A stretch of 64,000 nt of DNA from Hypoxylon rubiginosum (taxonomy: Eukaryota > Ascomycota > Sordariomycetes > Xylariales > Hypoxylaceae), in the NCBI GenBank assembly GCA_902806565.1, contig CADCXA010000055.1, forward strand, positions 186,001-250,000, read 5' to 3'. The first letter of the stretch is position 1. Every line of letters starts with the position of its first letter. A program made the translations under genes and the position numbers. The notes beneath the pieces were generated by a model. It searched no databases. It saw only the letters and a program-made list of their open reading frames with translations, and was not told the DNA's origin. Positions 33,531 through 47,000 of the stretch are shown here, piece after piece.

Positions 33531-34396
33531 TTACCCCCACCACAGGCAGACACCCAGCCCGTCTTTCATCATGGTCCCCTTGACACGGTAGGGAGATAGC
33601 TTTTTTGCCCTATCCACTGCTTCTTGCTCGGTGCTTTCAGGCGTCTGATCGTGCCACTCTTCCTCAACTACTTGGAAGCGAACCATCTCGTTCTTGTCGT
33701 ACCATAGGGGGTCATCTCCGGCTTCAGGGATCCACGTCCAGGCTTCCTCGTTGTGGTCACTAGAAAAGGGTCAGTTATGGGTGAAAGGGGTTAATAACAG
33801 CCGTGTGGAACTTGCTATTGTGTATTCTCAGGCAGCTCTTTATACTCCACGTATATATCTTCGAAGAACTCGGTGCGGACTGCGGCTTCTTGTTAATGTC
33901 ATTTCTTTCCTTTAGACCTATAAGTGTGAAGAATAGGAAACTTACTACTAATTCCGTCTTTCGTGGCGTGGCTGATCCTTCCGAATATGGTCTCGCCTTT
34001 GAAGGGTCGAAATACGATCATCCGAAACTCGACTGCTGCCGTGTAAGAGACTGCAATCTCGCGCCACTTCTCACTTATACAAAAAAAAAAAAAAAAACCG
34101 AGAAAGAAGGGAGATAGTTACCATTGACATTAACAACGCCATCTCCGTGACCGATGAGACCCTCAGACGCCCATAGCAGGTCGTACATGCAGATGCAGAG
34201 ACCTATCTTCTGAATGACCTTGTTCGAGTATTTGGCGTTGATACTGTCCTCTATTGCGAGATGACTAGCCCGTCCGAAATTCTCGGGCGTAATCTGCACT
34301 AGATCGGCAATCTTCGTCTGTAGGGCACTTGTGAGTTTGACAAAACGGGGCACATTAGGGGTGCTATTTTCTGATTTGACTGACCAAGATGAACAT
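33531..34396 (-). CDS. RPC25: RNA polymerase III subunit RPC25 (RPC8, Rpb7-like)
   Basis: Stalk subunit of RNA polymerase III, needed for initiation. Five exons: 34396-34385, 34317-34122, 34032-33946, 33879-33816 and 33759-33531, encoding 195 residues (yeast Rpc25 is 212). The first exon is only 12 bases (MFIL). The Rpb7-like N-terminal domain follows (TKIADLVQITPENFGRA, NKVIQKIGLCICMYDLLWAS, LIGHGDGVVNVNVEFR). The S1-like domain has FRPFKGETIFGRIS and RTEFFEDIYVEYKELPENTQ. The tail is VRFQVVEEEWHDQTPE. Intron 4 (33760-33815) has a GC-AG boundary with donor GCAAGT; no GT donor gives an open, conserved frame there. Intron 2 contains an 18-base A run on the plus strand (34080-34097). It is convergent with EMC3. 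Confidence 0.9.
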
Positions 34397-34792
34397 GCTT
34401 GTGACTTTGATTGCTCTTGATGCTTTGATCTAGTCTGTTGTGTGAAGAACTCAAACCTCGATATACGCTCCTCCAAATTATACACAGCATGAGCTTCTCA
34501 CAAAAATATGACATGTGGAGTCTTGAATATGCAGCTATGCAGCTATGCAGCTATGCAGTACCCCTGCGCTGGCGCTAGTAGCTAGCGTTTGGCGCTAAAT
34601 TCGGGTCGAGCCTTTAAGCTTCAGGCTACGGTAGATGGCGACCTTCTACAAATACATACTACATATATACTTGAAGAAACGCCTCATATCTCATGCCCTC
34701 TTAGTACACCTCAAAATGGCCTCAAATCATCGAAGTTTCCGAGTCGTTCTACCAGATATATTCTGATTAGCCATCAAGTGACGTTTGTTCGA
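34397..34792. other. Upstream region of RPC25 with 8-base tandem repeat
   Basis: The spacer between RPC25 and the transposon-rich flank. It includes three and a half copies of GCAGCTAT at 34531-34560 and a GCGCTGGCGCTAG...GCTAGCGTTTGGCGCT inverted cluster at 34566-34596. The latter looks like an insertion footprint or element end. No gene recognized. Confidence 0.4.
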
Positions 34793-35059
34793 CTAAATTA
34801 TACACAGCCGACCACTTTGAGGCTGTAGCCAAGCGGGCTGAGTCTGACACCAATACCGTCTTGACGATGACAGTTTCGATTTGGCTGGTAGCGTCAGATC
34901 TACTTCTTCCGGCTCCCCGGCGGGCTCGTAATAAGTACAAAACATCTCGTATGGCATCAATGCAGCATTGTAAGACCGTCGGGTCTCTGGCTTCATACTA
35001 GCCCACAGCAGGCGGAGGATAAAGTCGTTGGGCGGGTGGTTTGTATCGGTGCCTGCCAA
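34793..35059 (-). pseudogene. Fragment resembling the core-binding domain of a fungal tyrosine recombinase
   Basis: An 88-codon open stretch containing FILRLLWASMKPETRRSYNA and a following FCTYYEP. The W-x-S-hydrophobic-x-P-x-T-x-x-x-Y arrangement is typical of the SAM-like N-terminal core-binding domain of tyrosine recombinases in fungal Crypton- or DIRS-type elements. The catalytic R-H-R-Y domain is not present and the last ~30 residues look out of frame, so it is a remnant if the assignment holds. The basis is a short motif only. Confidence 0.35.
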
Positions 35060-35116
35060 GCAGAATATATGCCAGGCGTGAGAAATGGCTTACTGTAGCT
35101 AATATGGCCAACCTGG

Positions 35117-35440
35117 ATGAACATGGCCTTCAAAGTAGTTAAAGAAAGCAGCGGAAGGTTAGAAGCTTCTCAACTAGAAAAGGAGCGCGTAAGAAGGGCA
35201 AAGCAACAGCCCTGTGCGCCCGCCCCTATTTACAAACGGAGATTCGTTCAGGCTTTCGATCCCGCACGCAAAAGGGCCTTTACGGAGTCGAATATCCGCG
35301 CCGGCTTCAGAGCAGCTGGTATTTGGCCTGTTAATCGAAGGAGGCCCTTTTAGAACCTCAACTTGGTGCCAGGAGAGGGCAGGCCAACTACCCCAGAGGA
35401 TCCCCAGCTATATGAGTCTCAAAAAATGCCCTTAACAACG
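35117..35440 (+). pseudogene. C-terminal remnant of a pogo/Tc1-mariner-type transposase
   Basis: The translated stretch contains a basic helix (SQLEKERVRRAKQQ), RRFVQAFDPARKRAF, and TESNIRAGFRAAGIWPVNRRR. The 'ar..aft..NI..gfraaGi.P.n' pattern is typical of the end of fungal pogo-family DDE transposases. A TAG at 35351-35353 interrupts the frame, after which a proline-rich sequence continues in the same frame to about 35440. The DDE catalytic core is absent. It abuts the A+T block, so it is probably the surviving edge of a larger element. Confidence 0.55.
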
Positions 35441-38300
35441 TGCACCTGAAGGTATATAGGATAAAAACTGGTGAGTTATTGCTATTTAAAGCTATCGTTA
35501 AATCCGTATTATCTTAAAGACGCTTTATTTTATTATATAAAAAATATATTTAAATTATTATATACTTAAAGTTTACAAAAGGTTTTTATATTAAGGTTAA
35601 ATATATTAATAAATAATTATTAAAATAAAAAAATTTATTAAAATTTTAATATAATTATATATATATTATTATATTATTAAATAATTTAAATATTTTAATA
35701 TTTAATAATTAAAATAATTTAAATTAAATAATTAAGTTTTATATAATTAAATAAAATAATTATTAAAATTTTTATATATTTTTATATATTATATTATAAT
35801 ATAAAAATTTTATAAATTTTTATAATTTATATATATATTATATTATTAAAATTAATTTAATTTTAAAATAATTTATATATTTTTAAAACTAAATTATTTT
35901 TAAAATAGTTTATATATTATTTTATTAAAATTATTTTTTAAAATTAAAATAATATTTTTTTAATATTAATATAATATAATTTATTTTAAAAAAAAGTTTA
36001 TAAATTATTATATATATTTAATTAATATATTAAAAAGGAAAATTTTTTATTTAATATATTTTTTTTATTAATTTTAAATTATTTATTTATTAATTTTAAA
36101 ATTAAATATATTATAATTAAAACTTTATTTTATTATATATTATATATTTATTTTAAGAAATTATTTATATTTAATTAATATTATTTATTTATATATATAT
36201 ATATTAAAATTCTTTTTTATTCTTATTTTAATTTTATTATATTACTTAATTTTAATTTTTTTTTTATTTTTAATTTAATTATTTTATTATTTATTATTAT
36301 TTATTTTATTATTTTTTATATTTTTTTTATTAATTTATTATTTAAACTTTATATTACGATAAAGTTTTATAAAAAAACCTTATAAAAAATAATATTTTTT
36401 TTTTTAATTTAAATATTTTTTTTATTTATTATCTTTTAATATTTTTACTAATAAAATTAAAATTTATTATTTATATTATATTAAAAAGATTTTAATAATA
36501 AACCTAATTATATTAAATAATAATTATATTTTATATAATATTATTTATTATATTTATTATATTATTATTTATAATAAATAAATTAAAAATAAAAATTATA
36601 ATATTAAAAATTTTAACATCTCTTATTTATTAATTTCTTTTATTTTTAATAAAAATTATTTTTTTATTTTTAAAAATAATTTATTATTTATTAAGATATA
36701 TTACTTTTAAATTCTTTTATATAATTTTATAAAACCAGGTAGGTATTTTTTTTTTTTTAAATATTTATTTTTAATAAATAATTATATAAATAACGTTTAT
36801 TTAATTATTTTTATTTTTAAATACTAATTATTTTTTTATAATAAAAATATATTAAAATTTTAATGATTTTTAATAAATTTTAAACCGTTTAAATAATATT
36901 TAATTTTTACTTTTAATATATTAATAAGTAATAATATATAAATATAATATTTAATTTTAATTATATAAATTTATAATAAAATATATTAATTTATTAGTAA
37001 TTTTAATGGTTTTAATAACACTTATATTATTTTTTAAATTATAAACTTATAATTTAATATAAATTATATATATTAATATATTTATATAAATATTAATATT
37101 ATTATAAATAATAAAAATAATATATTTTATTTTAAAATTAATATATATTAGTTTTTTAATTATAATTATTTAATTATATTTCTTATATATATAATTAAAA
37201 TTAAAATTATTTTAAATATTAAAAATATATTTTTAGTTAAAAATAAGTTATTTAAAAAAAATAATTTAATATAATTTTTATTAACTTTTTTATAATAATT
37301 ACTAGCTTTTTTATAATAATTATTATTATATAATTTAATGTTTTTTATAAATTTAATTTATATATATTTTACTTTTTTATAAAATTAATTTTTAGTAATT
37401 AAATTATATTTTATTAATTTTAAAATATTAAATATTTATTTATTTATAATATTTTATTTAAATATTTATTTACTTAATTTATTTAGTTATTTTTTTCTTT
37501 TTATATAATATTAATTTTTTTAAATAAAAATAAATTATTTTATATTTAAATTTTTATATTTAAAAAATTATTAAAAACCTAGAAATAAATTTTTAAAAGT
37601 GTTAAATTAATAATATTTTTTAAAAAAATTAACAATATTATAAACTTTTTTAATATTAAAAACCAAGCTTTAAAATATCTTTTTAATTATAATATTAACC
37701 TTAATTTTAATTTTAATATATTAAATAAAAAATAAAATACTAATTATATTAATATTATAAACGGTTTTTTACACTTTTTAATAAAAATTATTACTAGTAA
37801 TAATAAATATTATAAATGTTTTATTAATAATATAAATCTTAATAATAATTATATTTTTAATAAATTTATTTTTAAAGTTAATTTTTTATAAAATTAATTT
37901 TTTTATTTTATAATATTATATTATATAAATAATAATAATAATATATTTAAAAAATTAATATATTTATAATAGTTAATTATAAAAGCGTTTTTTTTTTAAT
38001 AAAAATAATTTTTTTTTTTTAATATATTATATAATATAAATAATAATATTATATTTAATAAGTTATTATTTTTATAATATTTAAATATTAATATATTTAA
38101 TTTAAAATTATCTTATTATATATTTTTTAATAATAATATAAATAATGGTAATAAAAAAAAAATAAATTTAATTTTAAATAAGTTATAATTTATAAAAAAC
38201 CTTTAAATTTAATTATTAAAAATATAAAAATTATTAGTAATTTAAATTATATTAATATATTAATATAAATAATATTATATAATATTATTTATTTATAATA

Positions 38301-38605
38301 ATTTATTTATTTTTTTAAATAACTTTAAATAATAATAAGGTTTTTTTTTTAATTAAATGTTTTTTATTTTTAAATTTTTTTTATTATTTTACTTTTATAT
38401 AAAATCGGTTAATTTAATATATTAAAAAAAACTTCTTAAATATTATTTATTTGTTTTTTTAAATAATTTAAAATAATAATAAGGTTTATTTTTTTAGTTA
38501 AATATTTCTTATTTTTAATATTTTTTTTTTATTATTTTTTTTTTTATATTTTTTTTTATATAAAAAAAACTAATTTAATATATTTAAAAATTTTTTTTAA
38601 ATATT
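38301..38605. repeat. Imperfect tandem duplication, two units of ~145-160 bases
   Basis: The series ATTTATTT(x)TTTTTTAAATAA, AATAATAATAAGGTTT, a T-rich segment with AAATxTTTxTTATTTTTAA, a TATATAAAA segment, and TTAATTTAATATATT recurs in the same order at 38301-38443 and 38444-38605. The shared rare G positions (AAGGTTT) make chance A+T similarity unlikely. Confidence 0.55.
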
Positions 38606-41600
38606 TTATTAATTTTATATATCCTGGCGTTATCTTTTAATTATTAAATTATTTAAATTTAATAATTAATTAATTCTAAGTTTTATTTAAAAAAAAAGTT
38701 ATAATATTATTTAATATTATAAATTAATTAGTAATAATAAATATATTTTATATATTATTTTAACTTTTAATAATTATATATATATTATAATAAAATTTAA
38801 ACTTTTTTAATTTTTTTTACTATTTATTAAATTTAAATATACTTTTTTTAAACTTTTTTTTTAAATTTTATAATTTATTATTATAAATATTAATATTAAT
38901 ATATAACTAATATAACTAAATAACTTATTTTAATATAATATAATAATTTTAAAAAAAAACCAATAAATATTTTTTTATTAAGTTATTTAATTTAAATTTT
39001 TTTATAATAATAAATATTAAAAACACTATTTTAAAAAAACATATTATAATTAAAATTATTTTATTTATATAATATATAATTAATTTAAAATTAAATATAA
39101 AAACTTTTTTAATATATTTTATTTTATTTATAGTTTTTAATTCTTATTTATTATTTTTAATAATTTCTAATAATATATTTTTAATAAAAATAAAATATAT
39201 TAAAACTTTTAATAAAAAACTATTTATTATTTTAAATATTATTATTAAAACACCACGGATATTTTTTTTAGGTATATACTTTAAAAAAAATATATATACC
39301 TTTTATTTTTTTATTTTCATAAATATAATATATATTTATAAATTAAAAGTATATTATATAAAATTTAAAAAAATAATAATTTTTTTTTCTTAATTTAAAA
39401 TAATATTACTTAATATAAAAACCATTTTATTATTTAATAAATAAATATTATTAATAATTTATAAACCGTTTTAAAATTAATTTAATATATTTATTAATAT
39501 TAAATTTATAATTTTTATTTATTATATTAAAATTATAATAAATATAAATTTTAATTATAATTAATATTTTAAATATTATTTATTATTATTTATAATATTA
39601 AATAACCACTTTATTATCTTATAATAACTTTTATTTATTAATTTCCTAGAAAATAAAATAAATTATTTATTTATAAGCTTAAATTAATAAAAATCACTAT
39701 ATAATATTATAATTAATACTTTTTTAAAATTATTATTATTATTATTTTAAACTTATTAAAATTATATATAAATATTATATAAATCCTTTTTAAATATTAT
39801 ATTATATTTATTTATAATAAAAGTATTAATATTTTTTTAATAATCCTTTTATTTTTTAAAAATTTTTTAGTTTTTAAATATAAAAAATCCAACAATTAAA
39901 TAAATAATAACTTTTTTAATATAAAAGATAACATTTCTAAAAATAACTATAAATTTAATTTATTTTTATTACCCTTTTATTTTTAACGCTTTTATAAAAA
40001 TTTTAATTATAATATTTTTTTTAATTTTATTTTTACCTTTTAAATAATAAAATAGTTATATACTAATAATTATTTTATTATATTTTATAAAAAATTTAAC
40101 TTTTTTAAAAGTTTTATATTTTTATATTTAATTAATAATATTTAAATATTAAAAAATAATATCTAAAAAAATAACTTATTTTTTATTTAATATTTTTTTA
40201 TAAGTAAAAACTTTATTAATTTTTATTTAATTTTAACTTATATAATATCTAATAAATAAAATAATAAATTAAATAATTATAAGGTTTTTTTATTTTTTAT
40301 ATTATAATATAAATAAATCTTTATTTATATTAATTAAATTATTATATTTATTTTAATTATTCTTATAAAAACATTTTTAATTTTATTTATTAAAACTTTC
40401 CTTAATTTTAAATATATTTATTTTAATAATATTAGTTTTTTTTAATTCTTTTATAAATATTTAAAATATATTTTTATTTAAATTTATAAGATTTTATTTT
40501 TATATTTTTATTTAATTAAAAAACTGGCTTTTTAAAAGATATTATTTTTTTTTATTTCTTATAACCATTATTTTTATATAACTTACTAATTAATAATATA
40601 ATTTTAATTTAAATTTAACTAAAAAATTATTTAATTTTTATTTTTTTTATAATTATATAAATCTTATTATTAAAAACTTAAAAATATTTACTTTTTTTTA
40701 GTTTATATTAAATAAAATCTTAAAAATACTAAATAAAAAAACTTTAAATATTTCTAAATTTTCTATTATATTAAATATATTATCATTATTTTTTTTTAAT
40801 AAATTAAGCTTTTTATTATTCTTAATATCTATTAATATATTTTTATTATTAATATAAAAATTTTAAATTTTTATATTTTAAATAATATCCTTTTTAGATT
40901 TTTATAAAAAATTAAATTTTTTATTATAAAATTTTAAATACTTTAAAAATATTAAATTATAAATATTTTATATTTTAAATAATATATTTATACTTTTATT
41001 AATAAAATCTTTTTATAATATAAAAAAACTTAATTAAATAACTTTATTATAAGTAAAAATAATTTTATTTATAAAATTTAAAAAATAAAAACTTATTAAT
41101 AAAAACGTGTAATATAATATTATTAATAAAAAATATTAATATTATTTCCCTTTTTTTAAAACCTTATAAAAAATTAAAATATCTTAACTTTTTCTTTTAT
41201 ATAATTTAATAATAATTTTAATAAAAAATATATACTTATATAAATATATTTTTTAAAAATTAAAGCTTTTATAAAAATAATTTTTAAAAATACTTAATTT
41301 AATATTTACTTAAACATTAAAAATAACCTTTTTTTTAATATTAATTTTTTAATTTTTATTTAAATTAATTTTTATAAAATAATAAAAATAAGTTTATTAT
41401 TAATATATAATATAATATATTATATTATAATATAACTAATATTAATTAAATTTTAAATAAAAATAAATATTAAAATTTAATAAATAATTAATAATATTAA
41501 TAAAAAATAACTTATACTTTAAAAAAATATAATTTATAATATAAATTATTAACTTTTAAATAATTTTATTATAATTTTAACTATTAATAAAATTTAAATT

Positions 41601-43879
41601 TTTTATAATTATATTAAAATACGTTATAATTAAAACTAAATATTAATATATTAATATATTTAATTTTATAATATAATTAATAATATAATATAATAAAAAT
41701 AAAATTTATAATTAAATAAAAATTAATATATAATTATAATTATATTTTAATATTATTATAATAACTTTATTTTATTAACTATAGTTTTTTACTTTTTATT
41801 TTATTTAAAATATAATATTTTTATTAAAATAAATATAAGGAATAAGTTTTTAAAACTAGTTAAAATAATAATATTTTATATTTTTCTTATTTTTTTTATC
41901 TTAATTATATTTAAAATATATTATTATATATTTATATATTTATATATAACTAACTATAAAATTTATTTTAAATTTTTATTTTTATTTTATATATTTTAAA
42001 TTTATTTAAAAATCTTTAAATAAAAATAATTAATTATAATTATTTTAAATTTAAAGATTAATAATTTTAATATTAAGATTTTTCTAAAAATATTTATTTA
42101 TTTAATAAAAAAAGTTATTTATTTCTTATTAATTATTTTTTATAATTAAATTAAAAATAAAAATTTCTAAGTTAATATTATTAAAAAATTAAAAAAAATT
42201 ATAAATATAAAAAGCTTTTTAATTATTTATTTTAATAACTTTAAAAAATATATTAAAAAAATTAAACACATTATTTTTATTAAAAATATATATAATTTCC
42301 TTAAAAAATATATTTATATATTTATAAAATTATAATATAATTATAATAAAATCTTAATTAATTTTTTTTATTATTATATATTTTTTTTTTAAAAAATATC
42401 TTTTAATATTATATTTAATATATTAAAAATATTATAAATTATAAAAAATATAACTTATTTTTATTTAAATAAAATTTAATATATTATTTAAATTAATAAT
42501 AAACCATATTACTAATATATCTTAATTTATAATTAAGTTTTTAATTTTATTATATTATTATATTTTCTTTTTATTAAATAAAAATTATTATTTTTTAAAT
42601 ATTAAAACTTTTTAAAGTAATTTATATATATTTTTATTATTAATTAATTTATAATTTTTATATTTATTACTAACATTTAATAATTATTTTTTAATAATAA
42701 TATTATTAATTTATTATATATTAAAAAATAACTTTTTAAAAATTTATACTTTATTAATTCTTATATTATTATTTTAAATAATTTAGTTAAAAATAAAAAA
42801 AAAATAAAAAAAATATATAATAATAATATTATTATATTAATATAATTTAATTAAAACTTATTTAAATATATTATTTAACTTAATTATAATAAAAAAAATA
42901 TATAATAAAAAATTTATATTTTTAAATTAAAATTTTATTTATAATATTTCTTTTATTTTTTTATAATTATAATTAATTCTTTTTATTTATATAATAAAAC
43001 CTTAATAAAAATAAAAGTAAAATAATAAAAATTAAATAATAATAAAAAGTTATTTCTTAATTTAATATAAATATATAATTTATTACTTATAATATATTTA
43101 ATAGATATTTTAATTAAATTAAATTTTTTATTAATAAATTCTTTATTTAATTAAATAATTATATTTTTAATTAAAAAATATTATTAAATAAATTAGATTT
43201 TTTTAACGTTATTTATTTAATTATTTAATAAAAAAAAAATCTAAAAAATATTATAAAAAATAAAATATTTTAATAAATAATATCTTTAAAAAAATTATTT
43301 TTTATAATATTAAATAAAGATTCTTTCTTTATTTTATAAATAATATTTAATTAATTTTTTTTATTAATTATACTATTTTTATTTTTATTTTTATTTTTAT
43401 AATATAAATTAATATATAAATATAATAAATTATACTTATTAGTTTTAAAAGATTTTAAATTCTTAAAAACTATTTAATTTAAAATAAAAATAATAAAATT
43501 ATTAATATTAATTTTTTAACGTAATAATATAACGTTATTATTATTATTTAATATTGGTTTTTAATTTTTAAAATAAAATATATATTTAATATATTTTATA
43601 GCTTTTTTTTTTATATTATTAATATAAGTAATTTTTAATATAATATTTAATATTAATATTTTATTTTTATTTACTTATATTTATTAAAAAATATTATTAA
43701 AAATAATATTTTAATAAAAATAATTAATAATAAAAAGAAAAATTAATATTTTTTCTATAAAATCCTTTTAAAAATTAAAAACTAATAAAAAGTTTTTTTT
43801 TTAAGGTTTTTTTTAATTATATTATATAATATAAAAATGTTTTTAAATGGTTTTAAACTTTTAAAAAAAAATCTTTATA

Positions 43880-44075
43880 ATTATTAAATAATAAAAGGTT
43901 ATTTTAAAGGACTTATTTAAGTTCTATGTATAAATTAACAATTAAAGCCGTAATAACTTTATTATAAAATTATTTTAAAAAATTATAAAAATATATATAA
44001 TTAAAAAACATATATTTAATATATATAATTAACCCTTTAATTAAATATATATATAATTTAATAATTAAAAGTTTT
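43880..44075. repeat. Left copy of an LTR-like direct repeat
   Basis: About 190 bases that recur in the same orientation at 49494-49690. Shared landmarks are TTATTAAATAATAAAA at the start, CTTATTTAAGTT, a GCCGTAATAAC/ACCGTAATAAC core (43947-43957), TTTTAAAAAATTATAAAAATATATATAATT, and a TTAATTAAATATATATATAA end. Differences between copies are mostly C/T and G/A transitions. Confidence 0.7.
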
Positions 44076-47000
44076 ATTTACTTAAAAATTAAAAAGCTAT
44101 ATATAAATAATAATATATAATTTTTAATTAATTAAAAACTATAAAATTATAAAATAATTATATTAATAAAACTTTTTATAATTTAAATCCAACTAATAAA
44201 AAAAAAAATAATATGTTAAAAATAATAAAAAAAAAGGTTTTTTATAATAGCTTAATTAATTAAAAATAATAAAATAAAAAGTTTTAAATAAAAACTATTA
44301 ATTTAAAACTTTAAAAATATATTAATTTTATAAAAACGTTAAAATAACTAAAAAAGTTATTTTAGTTAAATATTAATAATTATTTAAAAAAAGCTTAATA
44401 AATAATATAAAATTTATTAAATAATAGTTTTTAAATTATAATAAATAAAAGTTAAAAGAAATAAATTAAAATAAGTAAAAGATTTATAAGTTTAATAAAA
44501 ATAACAAAGAAAAATAAAATTATTTATAAGAAAGATTAAACTTTTTATAGTAACGATTATAAAATTTATTAAACTTATCGATAAATAATTAAAAAATTAA
44601 AAAATTAAATTATTAATTTTATATTTTTAAATTATTAAAATATATATTTTAGTTTAATAAACATTTTATATAAATAATATAAGAAATTATTTATTATTAG
44701 TAAAATATATAATAATTAATTAAAGTTATAAACTTAAAAATAATATAAAAAAACAATATAATAATTAATAAAAATACTTAAAAATTTTAAGGTATAAATA
44801 ATTAAATAAGAATTAATTATTATAAATATAAAAGTAAAAGGCCTTATAGATATTACTAATAACTAACTATTAATAAAAAACCTTAAAATTATATTTAATA
44901 ATATTTTAAATAACTAAATAATTAATTATAAATTATTAAATATTAATAAAATTAGAAATAATATATTTAACTATTTAAATATAATAATTATTTTATATAA
45001 ATATATATTTTTATAATTAATTTTTATATAACCCTGTTTTATAAAAAGAATATTTATTATTTAATTTAATAATATAAAATTTAATTATAATAAAAACTTA
45101 AATATTAAATTAAAAAAAAAAAGGATATTATTTTTAAACTTTTTAATTAATTAAAATAAAATAAAGATAATAAAAGTTACAGTAAATTATAAGGTTAAAA
45201 TAGTTTAAATAAATAAATTAAATTAATTAAAAAAAAATAAACTAATATATTTATTAATTATTTATAAAAAATTAATATTTTATATTTAGCTTATTATAAT
45301 TATTATAAGATTTTTAACTATTAATATATTATTAAAAACAAGATTTTAAAAGATTAAACTTTAAATTTTATTATAAAAAAAATAATTAAATATAAGATAA
45401 TTAAAAATAATATATTTATTAAATTAATTAAAAAAATAAAAAAAAAATTATTTATATAAAATAAAAATTAACTAATTTAAATAATTAAAAAAATAAAAAG
45501 AATATTTTTAATTTTATAAGCCGTATTTAAAGTTAATACTTATTTTTTAAAAAACTTAATAATTTTAAATTTAAAAATTATTATTTATATTTTTAATTAA
45601 TTTAATTAATTTTTATTATATTAAATAATATATATTAAAAACATGATTTTTATAAAAAACTTAGTTATATTTATATAAAAATATAAAAAAATGGATATAT
45701 ATTTAAAAAATCTAAAAGAAGTAAAATTTTTATAATTATAAAAAATAATATATTATAAAAAATTCACTTATAATATAGTATTATTAAAACTTTTAAAAAG
45801 AATAAAATACTAATAAAATTATAAAAATATAAATAACTACCTATAAAAAAAAATGATTTTATTTTATATATTATTATTAATAAACAAAATTAATATATTT
45901 TAAAAAATCTTTTTAAAAACTTTATTAATTACTTATTTTATATAAAAAATATTAAATTTAACAATTAAATAAAATAATTTTTAAATATAATAACTAATAA
46001 ATTATAATATTTATAATTTAGTTACTTAAAATTAAAAACTTTTAATTATATAACTAATTATTTTTAAAAAATAAAAATTAAAAAATCTAACTTAATTAAA
46101 AAGATTAATTAAATTATTATAATAAAATATAATATATATAACTATAAAAAAACTAAAAAACTTAATTATTATAAATATTATAAATAATTAAATAAATATT
46201 TAATTATTAATTTTTATAATTTAAAAATAAATTTTTAAAGATATTAATATATAATATTAATTATTAATAAATATATAAAATAAGCTTAAAACTTTTATTT
46301 TAAAAATTATATTTTAAACTTAATTATTAAAATTTTAAATTAGATATTTAAAATTATTTAAAAATAATATTAATTTAATATTAAAGTTATTAAATATAAT
46401 AATAAACTAATAATAAAAAAGTATATTATATAAGATTATATTTAATAAATATATTATATTAAATTTAAACTTTTAATATTAAATATATAAAATTAAAATA
46501 AAAATATTAAATACTTAAAAAATATAATTAAGTAAAAAGCTTAAACAATAAAAATAAAATTAAAACTTTTAAATTTTTTATAAATAAAAATTTTTAAAAT
46601 TATTACCTATTTTTATAATTACACTTTTAAATATAACTTTAATTAATAATTTTTATATAAACGTTTTTACATTTATTTAATATTTAAAAATAATATAATC
46701 ATTAATAAAAAACTATATTAAACTTATTTAAAGGTATATAAATATAAGATATTTACACTTATTATAAAAATAAAATAAAAATAAAACTAATATTAACATT
46801 TTAATTTAAAAATATAAATAAGTTACTTAGTAAATTATAACTTTATAAATATTTATAATATTTAGATTTTTATATTAAAATAAGTTATTAAAATATAAGA
46901 TATTATATTTAATAAAAACATTATATTTAATAAAGATATTTTATTTTTAAAAAATAACTTATTATATATAATAAAAAAGAATATCTAAGACTTAATTAAC

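Noticed and set aside
34080..34097. Poly-A run as evidence of a retroposed gene
   Set aside because: The run lies within an intron of the multi-exon RPC25 gene, so it is a homopolymer in the intron and not a retrocopy tail.
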